NCBI GenBank assembly: GCA_017468465.1
Contig: JAFUIN010000001.1
Span: forward strand, 78,425-142,424
Direction of reading: 5' to 3'
Length of the DNA: 64,000 bases
Source: Clostridia bacterium
Lineage (GTDB): Bacteria > Bacillota > Clostridia > UMGS1840
The notes under the pieces are model-generated. The model saw only the letters and a list, made by a program, of their open reading frames with translations. It searched no databases and was not told where the DNA came from. Position numbers and translations under genes: made by a program. Positions within the stretch are counted from its first letter, which is position 1. Each line of letters starts with the position of its first letter. This document shows, in pieces, positions 44,541 through 52,842 of this stretch.

Positions 44541-45287
44541 ATGTTGAAAGTAATGATGATTTCCCATAGTCCCAATCCTGAAAAGGTAGTTGCTGCAGCA
44601 GCAAAAATGTGTTATTCCAACAGCGGTGCGGAAAATATTCTGGACAAGCTGGACGACGAAAAAACTGCAAAGTTTTTGGAACATTTAACACAAATGGGGC
44701 ATGAAAGCCCACTGGAGCATATCAGCTTTACATTTGCGGTGGAAGGGGTTTCCCGTGCACTTCTGGCACAGCTTACCCGTCACAGACTGGCGTCTTACAG
44801 CGTAAAATCTCAGCGTTATGTTGAAGAAGCCGGCTATACATACATTACGCCTCCTGAAATTCTGGCAAATCCCGACGCAAAAGCATTGTATGATCAAACA
44901 ATGGCAGATATCGGAAAGGCATATGAAGAGCTGACCAAGGTTCTGTTTGAAAAACACAAAGCAACCATGGATGAAAAAGCTGCAAAGAAAAAAGCCATTG
45001 AGGATGCCCGTTTTGTGCTTCCCAATGCTTGCGAAACCAAACTGATTATGACCTTTAATGCCAGAAGCTTACTCAATTTGTTCAAAATGAGATGCTGTAA
45101 CCGTGCACAGTGGGAAATTCAGGCATTGGCAGACGAAATTTTACGACAAGTGAAAGAAGTTGCACCGGTTATTTTCCGCTATGCCGGCCCCGAATGTGTA
45201 CGCGGTGTATGCCCTGAAGGAAGTATGAGCTGCGGCAAACGCAGTGAAATGCGCGAAAAATATTTGGGCAACAATAAAGGAGAATAA
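44541..45287 (+). CDS. thyX: flavin-dependent thymidylate synthase
   Basis: The 248-residue product carries the ThyX signature as LTRHRLASYSVKSQRY, with FAD/dUMP residues in EHISFTFAVEGVSRA and the C-terminal RMRCCNRAQWEIQA motif. It makes dTMP with methylene-THF and FAD, without the dihydrofolate output of ThyA. AAAAGGAGAATAAATT precedes the ATG, and a uppP-like gene follows by 3 nt. Confidence 0.97.
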   Translation: MLKVMMISHSPNPEKVVAAAAKMCYSNSGAENILDKLDDEKTAKFLEHLTQMGHESPLEHISFTFAVEGVSRALLAQLTRHRLASYSVKSQRYVEEAGYTYITPPEILANPDAKALYDQTMADIGKAYEELTKVLFEKHKATMDEKAAKKKAIEDARFVLPNACETKLIMTFNARSLLNLFKMRCCNRAQWEIQALADEILRQVKEVAPVIFRYAGPECVRGVCPEGSMSCGKRSEMREKYLGNNKGE

Positions 45288-45290
45288 TTC

Positions 45291-46175
45291 ATGGAGTTAC
45301 TGATTGCTCTGTTTTTCGGAGTGGTGCAGGGAGCCACGGAGTTTTTACCCATATCCGGCGGGGCTCATCTTGCCATGATTCAAAATTTTAATCAGACCAT
45401 TTTTGGAGAGGCTCTTTTTTCTCCTACACTGACCTTTGATATTTTGTTACGCTTAGGAACTCTTCTGGCAATTATATTTGTGTTTTTTTCAGACATCAAA
45501 CTGCTTTGGAACGAGTTTTTATGTATCATTTCTGAACTATGGAAGCGGCAGTTTTCTTTTCACACAGACCGTCCGTACCGAAAGCTTTTTTATATGCTTT
45601 TTGTTACGACATTGTTTTTGATTCCGGCAGTCATCCTTTCGGAATATACCGGTGCATATTTGAACACATTACCGGTGATTGCAGGCACAATGATGGTGAC
45701 GGGTGTGGTGAATTTTTTCATTGATAAGATTGATAAATTTCCAAAAAAATTGTGGTTTTCGGGGTTACATACAACAGAATTTTCAGAGTTGTCCGGCGGA
45801 AGCTATCTGAAAAAGGCAGTCACAGTCGGCGTGTTTCAGCTTGCAAGTGTGATTCCGGGCTTGTCCCGTTGTGCGATGAATATTCTGGGCGGTCTTTATG
45901 CCGGATTCCGACGGGATGCGACTGTGAGATATGCGTTTTTATCAGCAATCCCTGTTTTAGCTGCAAAAATTTTGTTGCAAGCTGTCACGGTGCTGCAAGA
46001 CGGTATTCGTATGAATTGGGTGCCGTACCTTCTGGGGATGATTGCCGCTTTTTTCAGCGGTGTTGTTTCCATTGAAATCATCCGTACTGCAGTTCGCAAA
46101 GGGTATTGCAAACGGTTTGGAGTTTATTGTTTGGTAATAGGAATCATTATTTTGGTGATTCAAATGAGAGGATAG
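45291..46175 (+). CDS. undecaprenyl-diphosphatase-like protein (UppP/BacA), diverged
   Basis: The 294-residue product has eight or so helices and the UppP motif position GVVQGATEFLPISGGAHLAM, where the usual EFLPISSxGHL is altered to ISGGAHL. The second motif is IPGLSRCAMNILGGLYAGFR where most family members have PGxSRSGxT. It would recycle undecaprenyl pyrophosphate for wall synthesis if active. The substitutions mark a divergent paralogue, so function is inferred with caution. The start lies 3 nt after thyX. Confidence 0.82.
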   Translation: MELLIALFFGVVQGATEFLPISGGAHLAMIQNFNQTIFGEALFSPTLTFDILLRLGTLLAIIFVFFSDIKLLWNEFLCIISELWKRQFSFHTDRPYRKLFYMLFVTTLFLIPAVILSEYTGAYLNTLPVIAGTMMVTGVVNFFIDKIDKFPKKLWFSGLHTTEFSELSGGSYLKKAVTVGVFQLASVIPGLSRCAMNILGGLYAGFRRDATVRYAFLSAIPVLAAKILLQAVTVLQDGIRMNWVPYLLGMIAAFFSGVVSIEIIRTAVRKGYCKRFGVYCLVIGIIILVIQMRG

Positions 46176-46191
46176 AAAGGATCGTACATAT

Positions 46192-48549
46192 ATGGCGGCA
46201 AAAAAAACAGCAAGAAGAAAATCCACAGGGAAGAAGTCGGTGCAGCTTTCCAAAAAACGTGATTTTCAAATGAAGATGGATCCCGCATTGGCGTTGATAC
46301 TGAAAATTTTGGGTGGTTGCGCAGTTTTAATATATATGTTTTTAAGTGTGTATACCAATGTTGCGGGAGTGCTTGGCGTAGGCTTCAAATGGCTTCTGGC
46401 AGCCCTGTTTGGAGACGGGTTGTATTATGTGCCGTTTATCAGCGTTTACATTTTGGTAATCAGCTTATTGATTATGCGAAATAAAGACGGGATGGGCAAA
46501 ATTATTGCTGCAGGCGCATTGATGCTTTGCGTGGCAGCAGGAAGCCATCTTTTGAGTGATGCGTATGTAGACAGTCTTTCCCTGAAAAATTTAGGCGAGT
46601 TGGTCAAAAATGCGCAAAACAGCTTAAATGGCGGTATCTTCGGCACTTATTTAGGCGAGGGGATTCGCGCCCTTTTGGGTGACATCGGCGCCAATATTTT
46701 TATTATCCTGGCAAATCTGTTCTGCTTGTTTGTGATGTTTAATGAAGCCATTGCATTTGTGGTTGTGAAGCTGGCGGAGTGGGTGAAAAAAACCTTCTGC
46801 CAGGAAAAAACCTCCAAGGTTTTTCGTGTGCCCGGTGTAAAAGCTGACCCGGTTCGTTCCGATGAAGTGATTCAGAAGGAGCGGAAAAAACAGATTCTGG
46901 AAGTTCCCATCGAAATGGAAGAAAAATTGCCGGCAGATGTGATTATCGAAAAATTTGCAACCAATGAGGATCGTGGAAAAGCCCCTGAAATCACAGCAGA
47001 GGCTACGCCCCAACAGGAAGTGAGAAAACAGCCTGCCTTAAGCGTTCAGGAGCTGGAGTCTGTATCTCAGGAATTAAATGAAGCAAAAGAGCAGGAAATC
47101 AAGGAATATGTATATCCTCCGGTCGAGTTCTTGAACGAAGGGGTGAACCGTCCTACCGGTTTATCCAAGGAAGAATTGAATCAAAATGCAATTAAGCTGG
47201 TGTCCACACTGCGCGAATTCGGGGTTGAGGCAGAGGTTGTCAGTGTGCAGGAGGGCCCCGCTGTTACACGATATGAAATCCGTCCTCAGATCGGTGTGAA
47301 AATTTCTAAAATATTAGGATTGAGTGAAGATATCGCACTTCGTATGGCAGCAAAAGGTATCCGTATTGCTCCGGTTCCCGGCAAAAGCGTGATGGGTGTG
47401 GAAATTGCCAATCAAAAGGTAATGCCTGTTTTTGTGCGCGACGTTATCACATCAAAAGAATTTCAGAATCATTCTTCTAAAATTGCATTTGCTTTGGGGA
47501 AGGATATTGCCGGCACAACCGTAGTGGGGGATATTGCTAAAATGCCACACTGTCTGATTGCCGGTTCCACCGGCTCCGGTAAAAGTGTGTGCATCAACTC
47601 GCTGATTACCTCTATTTTGTATAAAGCAAGCCCGGAAGAAGTAAAAATGATTATGATTGACCCGAAGGTGGTAGAGCTTTCGGTTTACAATGGTATACCA
47701 CACTTGCTCATTCCGGTTGTGACAGACCCCAGAAAAGCAGCAGGAGCATTGAACTGGGCAATGATGGAAATGACCAACCGTTATCATTTGTTTGAAAAAG
47801 CCAATGTGCGAGATTTAGAAAGCTATAACGAGCACCAGATTGCCAACGGTGAGCAGCCTCTTCCCAAAATTGTAATTATTGTGGATGAGCTTGCCGATTT
47901 GATGATGGCATCTCCCAAAGAAGTAGAAGAATATATCTGCCGTCTGGCACAGCTCGCAAGAGCAGCCGGAATGCACTTGATCATTGCAACCCAGCGTCCG
48001 TCTGTAGATGTTATTACAGGGTTGATTAAAGCAAATATGCCTTCCCGTATTGCCTTTGCAGTGTCTTCTCAGATTGACAGCCGCACCATTTTAGATATGG
48101 GCGGTGCAGAAAAGCTGCTTGGAAAAGGGGATATGCTGTACGCTCCCATCGGAGAATCCAAGCCCATTCGTGTGCAGGGTGCATTGGTGACTGACGGAGA
48201 AGTTGAAAAAATCGTATCCTTCTTAAGAGAAACCTCTCAGGCAACCTATGATGATGATATTATGTCTCACGTAGAAACCAGCAGCACCAAGGATGGTCCG
48301 TCTCCCACCAGCGATGCCGGAGATGCAGACCAGATGTTGCCTGAATGTATTGAATTTGTGGTAGAACTGGGAGAAGCCTCTGTTTCTAAGCTTCAGCGTC
48401 GTTTCAAACTGGGATATTCCAGAGCAGCACGCATTGTAGACCAGATGGAAGAGCGTGGCATTGTGGGACCTTCTGAAGGAAGTAAGCCCCGCCAGGTATT
48501 GATTACAAAAGAACAGTATTACGAAATGAAAGTAAATGAAGGAATCTGA
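46192..48549 (+). CDS. ftsK: DNA translocase FtsK/SpoIIIE
   Basis: A 785-residue protein. A lysine-rich N-terminus (AAKKTARRKSTGKK) is followed by four membrane helices (from KILGGCAVLIYMFLSVYTNV), an acidic linker, and the motor domain with Walker A AGSTGSGKSVCINSLI and Walker B IVIIVDELADLMMA. The C-terminal winged-helix gamma domain (EASVSKLQRRFKLGYSRAAR) reads the orienting sequences. In spore formers it pumps DNA through the septum. Single copy in the window. Confidence 0.96.
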   Translation: MAAKKTARRKSTGKKSVQLSKKRDFQMKMDPALALILKILGGCAVLIYMFLSVYTNVAGVLGVGFKWLLAALFGDGLYYVPFISVYILVISLLIMRNKDGMGKIIAAGALMLCVAAGSHLLSDAYVDSLSLKNLGELVKNAQNSLNGGIFGTYLGEGIRALLGDIGANIFIILANLFCLFVMFNEAIAFVVVKLAEWVKKTFCQEKTSKVFRVPGVKADPVRSDEVIQKERKKQILEVPIEMEEKLPADVIIEKFATNEDRGKAPEITAEATPQQEVRKQPALSVQELESVSQELNEAKEQEIKEYVYPPVEFLNEGVNRPTGLSKEELNQNAIKLVSTLREFGVEAEVVSVQEGPAVTRYEIRPQIGVKISKILGLSEDIALRMAAKGIRIAPVPGKSVMGVEIANQKVMPVFVRDVITSKEFQNHSSKIAFALGKDIAGTTVVGDIAKMPHCLIAGSTGSGKSVCINSLITSILYKASPEEVKMIMIDPKVVELSVYNGIPHLLIPVVTDPRKAAGALNWAMMEMTNRYHLFEKANVRDLESYNEHQIANGEQPLPKIVIIVDELADLMMASPKEVEEYICRLAQLARAAGMHLIIATQRPSVDVITGLIKANMPSRIAFAVSSQIDSRTILDMGGAEKLLGKGDMLYAPIGESKPIRVQGALVTDGEVEKIVSFLRETSQATYDDDIMSHVETSSTKDGPSPTSDAGDADQMLPECIEFVVELGEASVSKLQRRFKLGYSRAARIVDQMEERGIVGPSEGSKPRQVLITKEQYYEMKVNEGI

Positions 48550-48571
48550 TTGCGCAAAGAGGGAATTGGTA

Positions 48572-50284
48572 TTGAAACCGTTTTATTTTGATGGTGCCTT
48601 TGGCACTTACTACAATGAAATGTTTACCTCCGGCGAGCCGTGTGAGCTCGCCAATTTGCGTTACAGTAAAAGAGTACTGCAAATTCATAAAGCATACATA
48701 GAAGCCGGTGTCCATGCCATTAAAACCAACACCTTTGGTGCAAATCACACCTTAAGCCCGGAGGAGTCTGTAATTCGTGATGTGCTTACACAAGGCTACC
48801 AGATTGCTTGTGAGGCAGCTTTGGGAACCAATGTTTCGGTGTATTGCGACATCGGTTATATCGACGGGGAGCAGCAGTTAGAGGAATACAAAAGAAATGT
48901 AGATGTCTTTCTTTCCTTAGGGGCGAAAAATTTCATTTTTGAAACCCTGCAGGAATACGAACCGCTTCCGGAAGTGATTTCCTACTTGCGGAGAAAAGAG
49001 CCGTCGGCAAATATCATTGTATCTTTTAGCGTATCTCAAGATGGCTACACCAAAAAAGGTTACTTTTATAAAACGTTGTTAACACAGGCGGCAAAAGATG
49101 CCGATATCGTCGGCTTAAACTGTCAGTGCGGACCGGCTCATCTGTATCAGTTGATTGCAAAGTTAGACCTTTCCGAATATCCCCGATTTTCTGCTATGCC
49201 AAACGCAGGTTATCCGCAGGCGGTGAACGGCAGAACGGTGTATTCCAATAATTTGGATTATTATGCACAAAAACTGCTTCAGATTGCCGCTCTCGGTGTG
49301 AATGTGATTGGAGGATGCTGTGGCACTACGCCAGAACACTTAAAAAAAGTGATTGAGGGAGAAATCCCTCTGGCAGAAGTGATGCCGCAAGCTTCGGAAC
49401 CGAGGGGCGAAACTGTAACAAACAAACTGTTGGAATTGTTAAAATCAGGAAAGAAGCTGTTAGCGGTAGAGATTGATCCGCCGGCTGATACCGACATTTC
49501 GTTTTTACTGCATGGGGCACAGATGGCAAAAAATGCCGGTGCCGATGCGATTACCGTTGCCGATTCTCCTTTGTCACGCAGTCGTGCCGACAGTATGATG
49601 CTTGCAGCAAAAGTAAAACGTGACGTCGATATCGAAGTGATTCCGCATTTGTCCTGCCGTGACAGAAATGACATTGCAATCCGCAGTGCCTTGCTGGGCG
49701 GTAATATTGAACATGTGAATAATATTCTGGTCATTACCGGTGACCCGTTGCCTTGCGGACACACAGGTGTGTTCTCTTTTAATTCGTTTACCTTGATGAA
49801 TTTCATTCAAACATTGAATCAAGAGGTTTTCAGCGGAAATCCATACACTGTTTGCGGTGCCTTGAATGTGAATGCACAAAATTTTGATGCTGAACTGAAG
49901 CGGGCTGAGAAAAAAATTGCTTCCGGTGCAAAGGCGCTGTTTACACAACCGATTTTTTCCATGGAGGCAGCAGAACATTTCCGGAAAGCAAAAGAAGTGC
50001 TTAATTGTTATCTTTTTGCCGGAATTTTACCCATTGCCGGATGGAAAAATGCACTGTTTTTGAATAATGAAGTGTCTGGAATTGATATCCCGGCAGAATT
50101 GATTGAGCGCTTAAAAGAAATGAAGCCGGAGGATGTCAAACGGGAAGTGGTGGCTTACAGTATGAGCTTTGTCCGCTCGGTATACAGCGAGGCAGACGGA
50201 TTTTATATTATGACGCCCTTAAAAAAGATAGACTTTGTTGCCGAATTACTTTCGGAAATCAGGAAACTGGAGAAAGAAGGATAA
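48572..50284 (+). CDS. homocysteine S-methyltransferase / MTHFR bifunctional protein
   Basis: The product is 570 residues from a TTG at 48572, 7 nt after AAAGAGGGA; the ATG at 48536 is an alternative but has a weaker site. The N-terminal Hcy domain has FDGAFGTYYNEM and the zinc cysteines in GLNCQCGPAHLYQ and GGCCGTTPEH. The C-terminal methylenetetrahydrofolate reductase (MetF-like) region has EIDPPADTDISFLLHGA, TVADSPLSRSRADS and GDPLPCGHTGVF. This is the YitJ-type fusion. The next gene encodes a separate pterin-binding methyltransferase. Confidence 0.93.
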   Translation: MKPFYFDGAFGTYYNEMFTSGEPCELANLRYSKRVLQIHKAYIEAGVHAIKTNTFGANHTLSPEESVIRDVLTQGYQIACEAALGTNVSVYCDIGYIDGEQQLEEYKRNVDVFLSLGAKNFIFETLQEYEPLPEVISYLRRKEPSANIIVSFSVSQDGYTKKGYFYKTLLTQAAKDADIVGLNCQCGPAHLYQLIAKLDLSEYPRFSAMPNAGYPQAVNGRTVYSNNLDYYAQKLLQIAALGVNVIGGCCGTTPEHLKKVIEGEIPLAEVMPQASEPRGETVTNKLLELLKSGKKLLAVEIDPPADTDISFLLHGAQMAKNAGADAITVADSPLSRSRADSMMLAAKVKRDVDIEVIPHLSCRDRNDIAIRSALLGGNIEHVNNILVITGDPLPCGHTGVFSFNSFTLMNFIQTLNQEVFSGNPYTVCGALNVNAQNFDAELKRAEKKIASGAKALFTQPIFSMEAAEHFRKAKEVLNCYLFAGILPIAGWKNALFLNNEVSGIDIPAELIERLKEMKPEDVKREVVAYSMSFVRSVYSEADGFYIMTPLKKIDFVAELLSEIRKLEKEG

Positions 50285-50288
50285 GAAA

Positions 50289-51083
50289 ATGCTGATTATT
50301 TCAGAAAAACTCAATAGTTCCATTCCATCTGTTTTGGAAGCCTTTCAAGCCAATGATGATGCTTTTCTTACGGCATTGATTCAGGCCCAGCAGCAGGCGG
50401 GAGCAACTTATATTGATATCAATACTGCTTTAATGCAGGAACAAGAGCTTCAAACTATGCTTTATGCCATTGATTTGGTGAAAAAGCACTCCACCATGGA
50501 CATTATGATAGATTCTCCAAATGTCACGGTAATTATGGAGGCGCTAAAAGCGGTGGGAGACAGAAATGTCATTATTAACTCTGTCACCTTAACCGACCGC
50601 ATTCAAGAACTTCTTCCGGTGCTAAGGGAAAATCCGTCTCTTTGTGTGGTAGGGCTTCCTATTGGAGAGAGCGGTATTCCGAAAACAGCGGAAGAACGGG
50701 TAAAGAATGCAGGGCAGCTGATTGAAACATTAAAAGAAAACGGCATTGGCGAAGACCGTATTTATCTGGACGTGTTGGTTGAGGCATTGGCTGTTGGCGA
50801 TGAAAACGGTAAAGTGGTTCTGGAAACCATTCGCCTGATGAAAGAAAAATATCCTGCTGTGAAAACAACCGGCGGTTTTTCCAACATTTCTTTCGGGCTT
50901 CCCAAACGAATGATATTAAATACCGCATTTTTAGCCATGGCAATGTGCCAGGGGCTTGACAGTGCCATTATGGACCCGGCGCCCGACGGAATGAAAAAAA
51001 GCTACCGTGCCATCAATGCACTGTTGGGTAAAGATGAATATTGTATGGATTATATTGATGAAATCCGCGGAGATTCCATGTAA
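50289..51083 (+). CDS. pterin-binding methyltransferase (MetH/AcsE-like domain)
   Basis: The product is 264 residues from the ATG at 50289 (GAAAGAAGGATAAGAA upstream). It has the DHPS-like pterin fold of the methyl-THF:corrinoid methyltransferases: LIISEKLNSSIPSVLEAF, GATYIDINTAL, MIDSPN, and the later KTTGGFSNISFGLPKR with MDPAPDGMKK. It would move the methyl group from methyl-THF to a corrinoid protein. No B12-binding gene is visible in the window. It begins 4 nt after the fusion gene, so the two act in one operon. Confidence 0.9.
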   Translation: MLIISEKLNSSIPSVLEAFQANDDAFLTALIQAQQQAGATYIDINTALMQEQELQTMLYAIDLVKKHSTMDIMIDSPNVTVIMEALKAVGDRNVIINSVTLTDRIQELLPVLRENPSLCVVGLPIGESGIPKTAEERVKNAGQLIETLKENGIGEDRIYLDVLVEALAVGDENGKVVLETIRLMKEKYPAVKTTGGFSNISFGLPKRMILNTAFLAMAMCQGLDSAIMDPAPDGMKKSYRAINALLGKDEYCMDYIDEIRGDSM

Positions 51084-51087
51084 AAAT

Positions 51088-51130
51088 GAAAGATTTTCTG
51101 CTTGATGCAAGGCGGAAAATCTTTTCTTTT
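51088..51130 (+). terminator. terminator after the methyltransferase operon
   Basis: GAAAGATTTTC, 16-nt loop, GAAAATCTTTTC followed by a T-rich tract. Confidence 0.8.
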
Positions 51131-51181
51131 TTTGATTCTTTTGAGGGGTGTAAAAAAAATAAAAAAATTTTCAAAAAAAGG

Positions 51182-51210
51182 TTGACAATTAGAAACAGTG
51201 GTGATATAAT
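51182..51210 (+). promoter_or_regulatory. promoter of tRNA-Gln
   Basis: TTGACA (51182-51187), 17 nt, TATAAT (51205-51210): a perfect consensus 30 nt before the tRNA. Confidence 0.9.
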
Positions 51211-51240
51211 ATCACAAGTGAAAAACATTGGAATATTTTT

Positions 51241-51314
51241 AGCGGGATTGTGTAAGGGTAGCACGACAGACTCTGACTCTGTTTGTGAGGGTTCGAATCC
51301 TTCTCCCGCTGCCA
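51241..51314 (+). tRNA. tRNA-Gln (anticodon CTG)
   Basis: The cloverleaf closes fully: acceptor AGCGGGA/TCCCGCT, D-stem GTGT/GCAC, anticodon stem ACAGA/TCTGT with loop CTCTGAC (anticodon CTG at 51273-51275), T-stem GAGGG/CCTTC around TTCGAAT (one G-T pair), discriminator G and encoded CCA. It reads CAG glutamine codons. It has its own promoter and a terminator hairpin just after. Confidence 0.97.
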
Positions 51315-51347
51315 GAAAAAGCGGCTTGTTTCGACAAGTCGCTTTTC
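51315..51347 (+). terminator. terminator of tRNA-Gln
   Basis: AAAAGCGGCTTGT, loop TTCG, ACAAGTCGCTTTT, directly after the CCA end. Confidence 0.85.
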
Positions 51348-51386
51348 CAATGAAAAAGTATTTTATCCAAAAAGGAGAAATGAAAC

Positions 51387-52694
51387 ATGAGTACATTGTT
51401 GTCGGTTTCTGTAGCACTTTTGGTCGGTCTTATGATGACCAGAGCTTTCAAACCGCTGAAATTACCGTCTGTTACCGCATATTTAATTGCCGGCATTTTA
51501 ATCGGTCCTTATTGTATGGGGCAATTGGGAATCGACGGGCTTGGATTTCGTGATCACAGTGCAGTGGAAGCTTTGGGGCTGATTTCTAAAGTTGCGCTAG
51601 GCTTTATTGCTTTTTCCATTGGGAACGAGTTTCGTGTAGACGAATTGAAAAAAACCGGGAAGCAGGCTTTGGTAATCGGGATTGTGCAGGCACTTTTTGC
51701 AGCACTCTTAGTAGATGTGGCACTGTATATTATGCACCTGATTATGCCGGATAAGCTGTCTGTTTCTCAGGCGATTACTTTAGGTGCGATTGCAACAGCG
51801 ACAGCACCTGCCGCAACCCTGATGGTTGTTCGTCAGTATAAGGCAAAAGGGCCTTTGACCGATTTGCTGTTACCCATCGTTGCATTGGACGATGCCGTTG
51901 GGCTGATTGTGTTTGCGGTTTCCTTTGGCATTGCAAAAAGCTTGATTGTTGGTGCGGTTGATTATGTTTCCATCATTATCAATCCGCTTTTGGAAATCAT
52001 CTGCTCTTTGGGACTGGGTGCATTGATGGGTTGGGTGTTAACACAGCTGGAAAAAATGTTCAACTCCAATACCAACCGTTTGAACATGACCATCACCTTT
52101 GTGTTCCTGACAGTTGCACTTTCTATGCTTGAGTTTCATATCGGGCCTGTACATATCGCATTTTCTTCTCTTTTGGTATGTATGATGCTGGGCACCGTGT
52201 TCTGTAATATCTGTCCGTTATCTCACGACTTAATGGAAAAATCAGATAAATGGACTTCACCTCTGTTTGCTCTCTTTTTCGTCATCAGCGGAGCGGAGCT
52301 GGAGCTGGGAGTGTTTACCGATTGGGCGATTGTGGTAATTGGCGTTGTATACATCCTGTTCCGTTGCCTCGGCAAGTATTACGGTGCATGTATCAGTGCC
52401 AAAGCAACCCATTGTTCTCCGGCTATTCAGAAATATCTAGGTGTCACCTTGTTCCCGCAGGCAGGAGTTGCACTTGGTATGTGTGCCATTGTTGCTGCAG
52501 AGCCGGTGTTTGGTGCTGCAGGCAATCTGGTTCGCAACATTACGCTTTTTGCAGTGCTGGTGTATGAATTGGTTGGTCCTTTGATGACACGTCAGGCACT
52601 GTTATCCGCAGGCGATATTCAGCCGATGTCGGAAGAAGTAAAAATGCGTCGTCAACACAAACTGAACGAAGCTGTAAGCAAAGTATCGAAATAA
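51387..52694 (+). CDS. cation:proton antiporter (KefB/NhaP-type)
   Basis: A 435-residue protein with about 12 helices: VTAYLIAGILIGPYCMG, a helix with VALGFIAFSIGNEFRVDELK, the ion-binding region AIATATAPAATLMVVRQY and PIVALDDAVGLIVFAVSFG with the conserved aspartates. This is the Na+/H+ or K+/H+ exchanger superfamily (CPA2). No TrkA-N domain follows. AAAAAGGAGAAATGAAAC precedes the ATG. Confidence 0.93.
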   Translation: MSTLLSVSVALLVGLMMTRAFKPLKLPSVTAYLIAGILIGPYCMGQLGIDGLGFRDHSAVEALGLISKVALGFIAFSIGNEFRVDELKKTGKQALVIGIVQALFAALLVDVALYIMHLIMPDKLSVSQAITLGAIATATAPAATLMVVRQYKAKGPLTDLLLPIVALDDAVGLIVFAVSFGIAKSLIVGAVDYVSIIINPLLEIICSLGLGALMGWVLTQLEKMFNSNTNRLNMTITFVFLTVALSMLEFHIGPVHIAFSSLLVCMMLGTVFCNICPLSHDLMEKSDKWTSPLFALFFVISGAELELGVFTDWAIVVIGVVYILFRCLGKYYGACISAKATHCSPAIQKYLGVTLFPQAGVALGMCAIVAAEPVFGAAGNLVRNITLFAVLVYELVGPLMTRQALLSAGDIQPMSEEVKMRRQHKLNEAVSKVSK

Positions 52695-52696
52695 CG

Positions 52697-52740
52697 AAAA
52701 AAGCTGTGATTCCTAAAAACGGTTGTCACAGCTTTTTTTA
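52697..52740 (+). terminator. terminator after the antiporter
   Basis: AAAAAAGCTGTGA, 16-nt loop, TCACAGCTTTTTT with a T-run. Confidence 0.92.
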
Positions 52741-52772
52741 GGAAAAAAGTTCAAAAAACTATTCAAATTTAC

Positions 52773-52801
52773 TTGCATTTATTATGATAATATTGTATAA
52801 T
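52773..52801 (+). promoter_or_regulatory. promoter of the DUF1846 gene
   Basis: TTGCAT (52773-52778), 17 nt, TATAAT (52796-52801). Confidence 0.75.
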
Positions 52802-52842
52802 AATTCTGTTGTGTATCAATGCTTTTGAGGAGGAGGTAACCT

